A DNA stretch of 6,829 nt from NCBI GenBank assembly GCA_964612675.1, contig CAZTDD010000204.1, positions 1 through 6,829 on the forward strand, written 5' to 3'. The stretch's first letter is position 1. Each line of letters starts with the position of its first letter. Shown one piece after another: positions 6,337-6,829 of this stretch. Source of the stretch: CAZTDD01 sp964612675. GTDB lineage: Bacteria; Hinthialibacterota; Hinthialibacteria; Hinthialibacterales; JAKPRU01. Under the pieces are notes generated by a model. That model was not told the DNA's origin and did not search any database. It saw only the letters and a program-made list of their open reading frames with translations. The translations under genes and the position numbers were made by a program.

Positions 6337-6829
6337 TCACTCCGCATTTTGCATCATTGCGTGGAACGCTTCCACATGTATACTGCCCTGCTCCGAGAGA
6401 GCCGACATTCCGATGTCTTCGAAATCCGCACAAAGTCGCGCATAGGTCCCATCCCATTTGGCTTTGGACGGTGAACGGTAACATTTGAGGTACATTACGG
6501 GCATCCGAACGATCTCAACCCGACGGCGGATTTGATCGTTCTTCGCCGCGTTTTCCGCACGATCCAATATGGCGAGGGCTCGTTCGACAAATCCGTCGCT
6601 GAACAGCATATCGTCTGGTTCAATCCAGAATTGGAAATGAGTGAACGGTGTCACCAGGCTCTGCGCTAAATCGAAATACTGCCGCACGTAATGGCCGCTT
6701 TTGCCGTAATAGCCATACATAAACTCATTAATTACTTCATCAACATCGCAGTTCACGTTCCACAACAACTTAGATAGTTCCTGTTGCGGAAAGGCGAATT
6801 TCACCTGTCTGGACTTAACGAAAATCATT
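6337..6829 (-). CDS. DUF4838 protein, C-terminal part (cut by edge)
   Basis: The last 163 residues of a minus-strand gene that very probably begins outside the window are present. The motifs LSKLLWN, the spaced DVDEVINEF, GYYGKSGHYVRQYFDL and, later, a run of helices with RRRVEIVRMPVMYLK are typical of the C-terminal helical portion of DUF4838 proteins. These are large proteins related to glycoside hydrolases of the alpha-glucuronidase type and are often annotated as hypothetical in polysaccharide-degrading bacteria. The first visible Met codon (6826-6828) lies one base from the edge and is unlikely to be the true start, because family members are several hundred residues longer and the LLWN segment is normally internal. 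No catalytic residues can be judged from this part. Its stop is 18 bases from the pseudopilin start. Family assignment is from remembered motif style. Confidence 0.7.
   Translation of the reverse strand, partial: MIFVKSRQVKFAFPQQELSKLLWNVNCDVDEVINEFMYGYYGKSGHYVRQYFDLAQSLVTPFTHFQFWIEPDDMLFSDGFVERALAILDRAENAAKNDQIRRRVEIVRMPVMYLKCYRSPSKAKWDGTYARLCADFEDIGMSALSEQGSIHVEAFHAMMQNAE

Noticed and set aside
5939..6484. 181-codon minus-strand frame spanning the pseudopilin/DUF4838 junction
   Set aside because: It is out of frame with two proteins that have recognisable motifs and has no support of its own.

Overview
The window reads as ordinary bacterial chromosome of moderate, slightly GC-rich composition. 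It holds six protein-coding genes, one of them cut by the right edge, and one divergent intergenic region of about 550 bases. I see no rRNA, tRNA, CRISPR array, transposase or phage gene. The best clues to the host are two proteins at the right end. One is a short pseudopilin with 'NFLEAQ' and 'LTTPIAYMN' motifs; the other is the end of a DUF4838 protein. From memory, both styles are common in uncultured, polysaccharide-degrading phyla such as Candidatus Sumerlaeota and Hydrogenedentota and in Planctomycetes-like bacteria. The phylum is an inference held with low confidence.

Layout, left to right. Positions 1-175 carry no gene but hold inverted repeats that could end transcription of the operon to their right. 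Positions 4189 down to 176 (minus strand) are a compact three-gene signalling operon: a Cache-domain membrane histidine kinase, a single-domain Rcp1-like response regulator 15 bases downstream, and a REC-PAS-PAS-AAA+-Fis sigma54 activator whose ATG directly abuts the regulator's stop (TAAATG). Positions 4190-4741 are a divergent control region with an 11-bp tandem repeat, a 17-bp palindrome, a candidate sigma70 promoter and a structured leader. Positions 4742-5779 (plus strand) encode a class B (CbpA-like) J-domain co-chaperone. After a 32-base convergent gap, two minus-strand genes follow in the order of transcription: the 3' part of a DUF4838 gene (window edge to 6337) and, 18 bases on, a type IV/type II-like pseudopilin (6318-5812).

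The simplest model of the signalling operon is as follows. An extracytoplasmic small-molecule or physical cue is read by the Cache domain. The kinase then phosphorylates one or both receivers, and the third protein opens sigma54 promoters located outside this window. Two receivers for one kinase suggest a branched pathway or a phosphate sink. The J-protein probably works with a DnaK encoded elsewhere. The pseudopilin and DUF4838 genes are close enough to be co-transcribed, but their joint role is unknown. I found no clearly new system; the most interesting items are the operon's architecture and the unexplained repeats in the divergent region.
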